Below, one piece after another: positions 63,528-64,000 of a stretch of DNA of 64,000 nt (positions are counted from its first letter, which is position 1; every line of letters begins with the position of its first letter). The stretch lies in assembly GCA_964605795.1 (NCBI GenBank), contig CAZSDZ010000006.1:1-64000 (forward strand), read 5' to 3'. The notes below the pieces were generated by a model, which saw nothing but the letters and a program-made list of their open reading frames with translations, was not told the origin of the DNA and searched no databases. This DNA comes from JAFGOM01 sp964605795 (lineage in GTDB: Archaea; Halobacteriota; Methanomicrobia; Methanomicrobiales; Methanospirillaceae). A program made the position numbers and the translations under genes.

Positions 63528-64000
63528 TCACCGCAGCATCACTCCTGATATACAGGAGTCATTCGGGGTAGGGGTACCTTCTGCATCCTTCAGGAGGCAC
63601 TGGGCATCAGGATTTCCTTCGTACCCAGGAATGATATACGTAAAGGCAATACAGGATTCATCTTCCTGGCATATCCTTGCACACTCGCATGGGTCTGGTG
63701 ATACCAGTGTCATGGCATTGTAATCATTTCCTGGTCGATCCGTGTTGTATTCAAGTTCACCACAGGCAGAACTATCTCCCGCCGTCAGCTGGTAATACGC
63801 TGCATCCCATGGTTTCTCATCCGGTGCAAGACCAGATTCATCTGCTGCAGGTGTTGGGTATGGTGCTCCCCATGGTTTCTCCTCCGGCGTAAGACCCTGG
63901 GGACTACTGGCAGCAGTAGCGGTTGTTCCGGTCGTTACCGGTTTTGTCGTGGTTGTGGTGGCTGGATTTTTCGGTCCCTGTTGTGTTCCCGTTGTGGTCT
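63528..64000 (-). CDS. PAN/apple-domain protein, 5' part off the window
   Basis: The minus-strand frame is open from the right edge to the stop at 63528. It encodes a Thr/Pro-rich linker, two similar short segments (PEEKPWGAPYPTPAADESG and PDEKPWDAAYYQ), and a C-terminal PAN domain: NTDRPGNDYNAM, PCECARICQEDESCIAFTYI, then QCLLKDAEGTPTP and SCISGVMLR. PAN/apple domains are disulfide-stabilised modules that bind proteins or carbohydrates outside cells. The Met at 63713 is internal, not the start. It probably belongs to the same surface-protein locus as the protease downstream. Confidence 0.75.
   Translation of the reverse strand, partial: TTTGTQQGPKNPATTTTTKPVTTGTTATAASSPQGLTPEEKPWGAPYPTPAADESGLAPDEKPWDAAYYQLTAGDSSACGELEYNTDRPGNDYNAMTLVSPDPCECARICQEDESCIAFTYIIPGYEGNPDAQCLLKDAEGTPTPNDSCISGVMLR

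Noticed and set aside
1..64000. tRNA, rRNA or insertion-sequence genes
   Set aside because: No cloverleaf-like segment, rRNA sequence or transposase was recognised by reading; a covariance-model search would be needed to exclude small RNAs.

Overview
The window reads as a chromosomal stretch of a methanogenic archaeon, most likely of the order Methanomicrobiales (Methanospirillum- or Methanoregula-like). The strongest evidence is a six-gene minus-strand operon (41.4-47.1 kb) with cysteate synthase, a fused ComDE sulfopyruvate decarboxylase, a methanogenesis-marker-16-type DUF39/ferredoxin protein, an Fe-S protein, a HypB/UreG-like GTPase and an ABC-type ATPase. Supporting signs are archaeal histidine kinases with a GITRHDI(L/R)N-type box, many Cache/PAS sensors, leaderless archaeal-style promoters and GGTGA-type ribosome binding sites. 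The genus is an inference. A 100-N run at 59297-59396 shows that this is a draft assembly.

Layout. 0-4 kb is accessory and partly decayed: an edge-truncated UPF0175 antitoxin-like gene, a frameshifted HEPN gene, a secreted papain-like peptidase and a winged-helix remnant. 4-20 kb holds a GerW/DUF2953 gene set, a double-domain solute-binding protein, a TauE-type permease, a triple-Cache exported protein, a TPR protein, a 7TM histidine kinase, a serine hydrolase, a nitrate/sulfonate-type ABC transporter whose binding protein looks circularly permuted, and two paralogous exported helical proteins. 20-36 kb is dominated by signal transduction: a binding protein paired with a kinase, a second kinase, a SpoIIE-type phosphatase and a PAS protein with a degenerate kinase core. 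Among them lie a methyltransferase, UvdE, a broken ABC-class ATPase and a second triple-Cache protein. 36-47 kb holds a YkgJ-type protein, an ornithine/DAP-decarboxylase-family enzyme, a 979-residue coiled-coil/TPR protein and the coenzyme M operon. 47-54 kb holds an S9 peptidase with a tiny overlapping membrane ORF, a GT2 glycosyltransferase, a flippase-like membrane protein, and a TPP enzyme overlapping a STAS protein.

54.4-59.8 kb is the most unusual region: five paralogous exported proteins on the minus strand. Four form a tandemly duplicated, translationally coupled two-gene unit (A1-B1-A2-B2). Each of these four carries a Cys/Pro/Gln repeat (15-residue unit of the CTQQPPVCTPVCTEQ type) followed by a conserved beta-rich domain; the fifth keeps only the C-terminal domain. 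Leaderless promoters are duplicated along with the unit. Next comes a 1105-residue exported subtilisin-family protease with a parallel beta-helix and TPRs, then an edge-truncated PAN/apple-domain protein. Together these look like a cell-surface structural and processing locus. A disulfide-cross-linked envelope, sheath or plug component is the leading hypothesis, but it is untested here.
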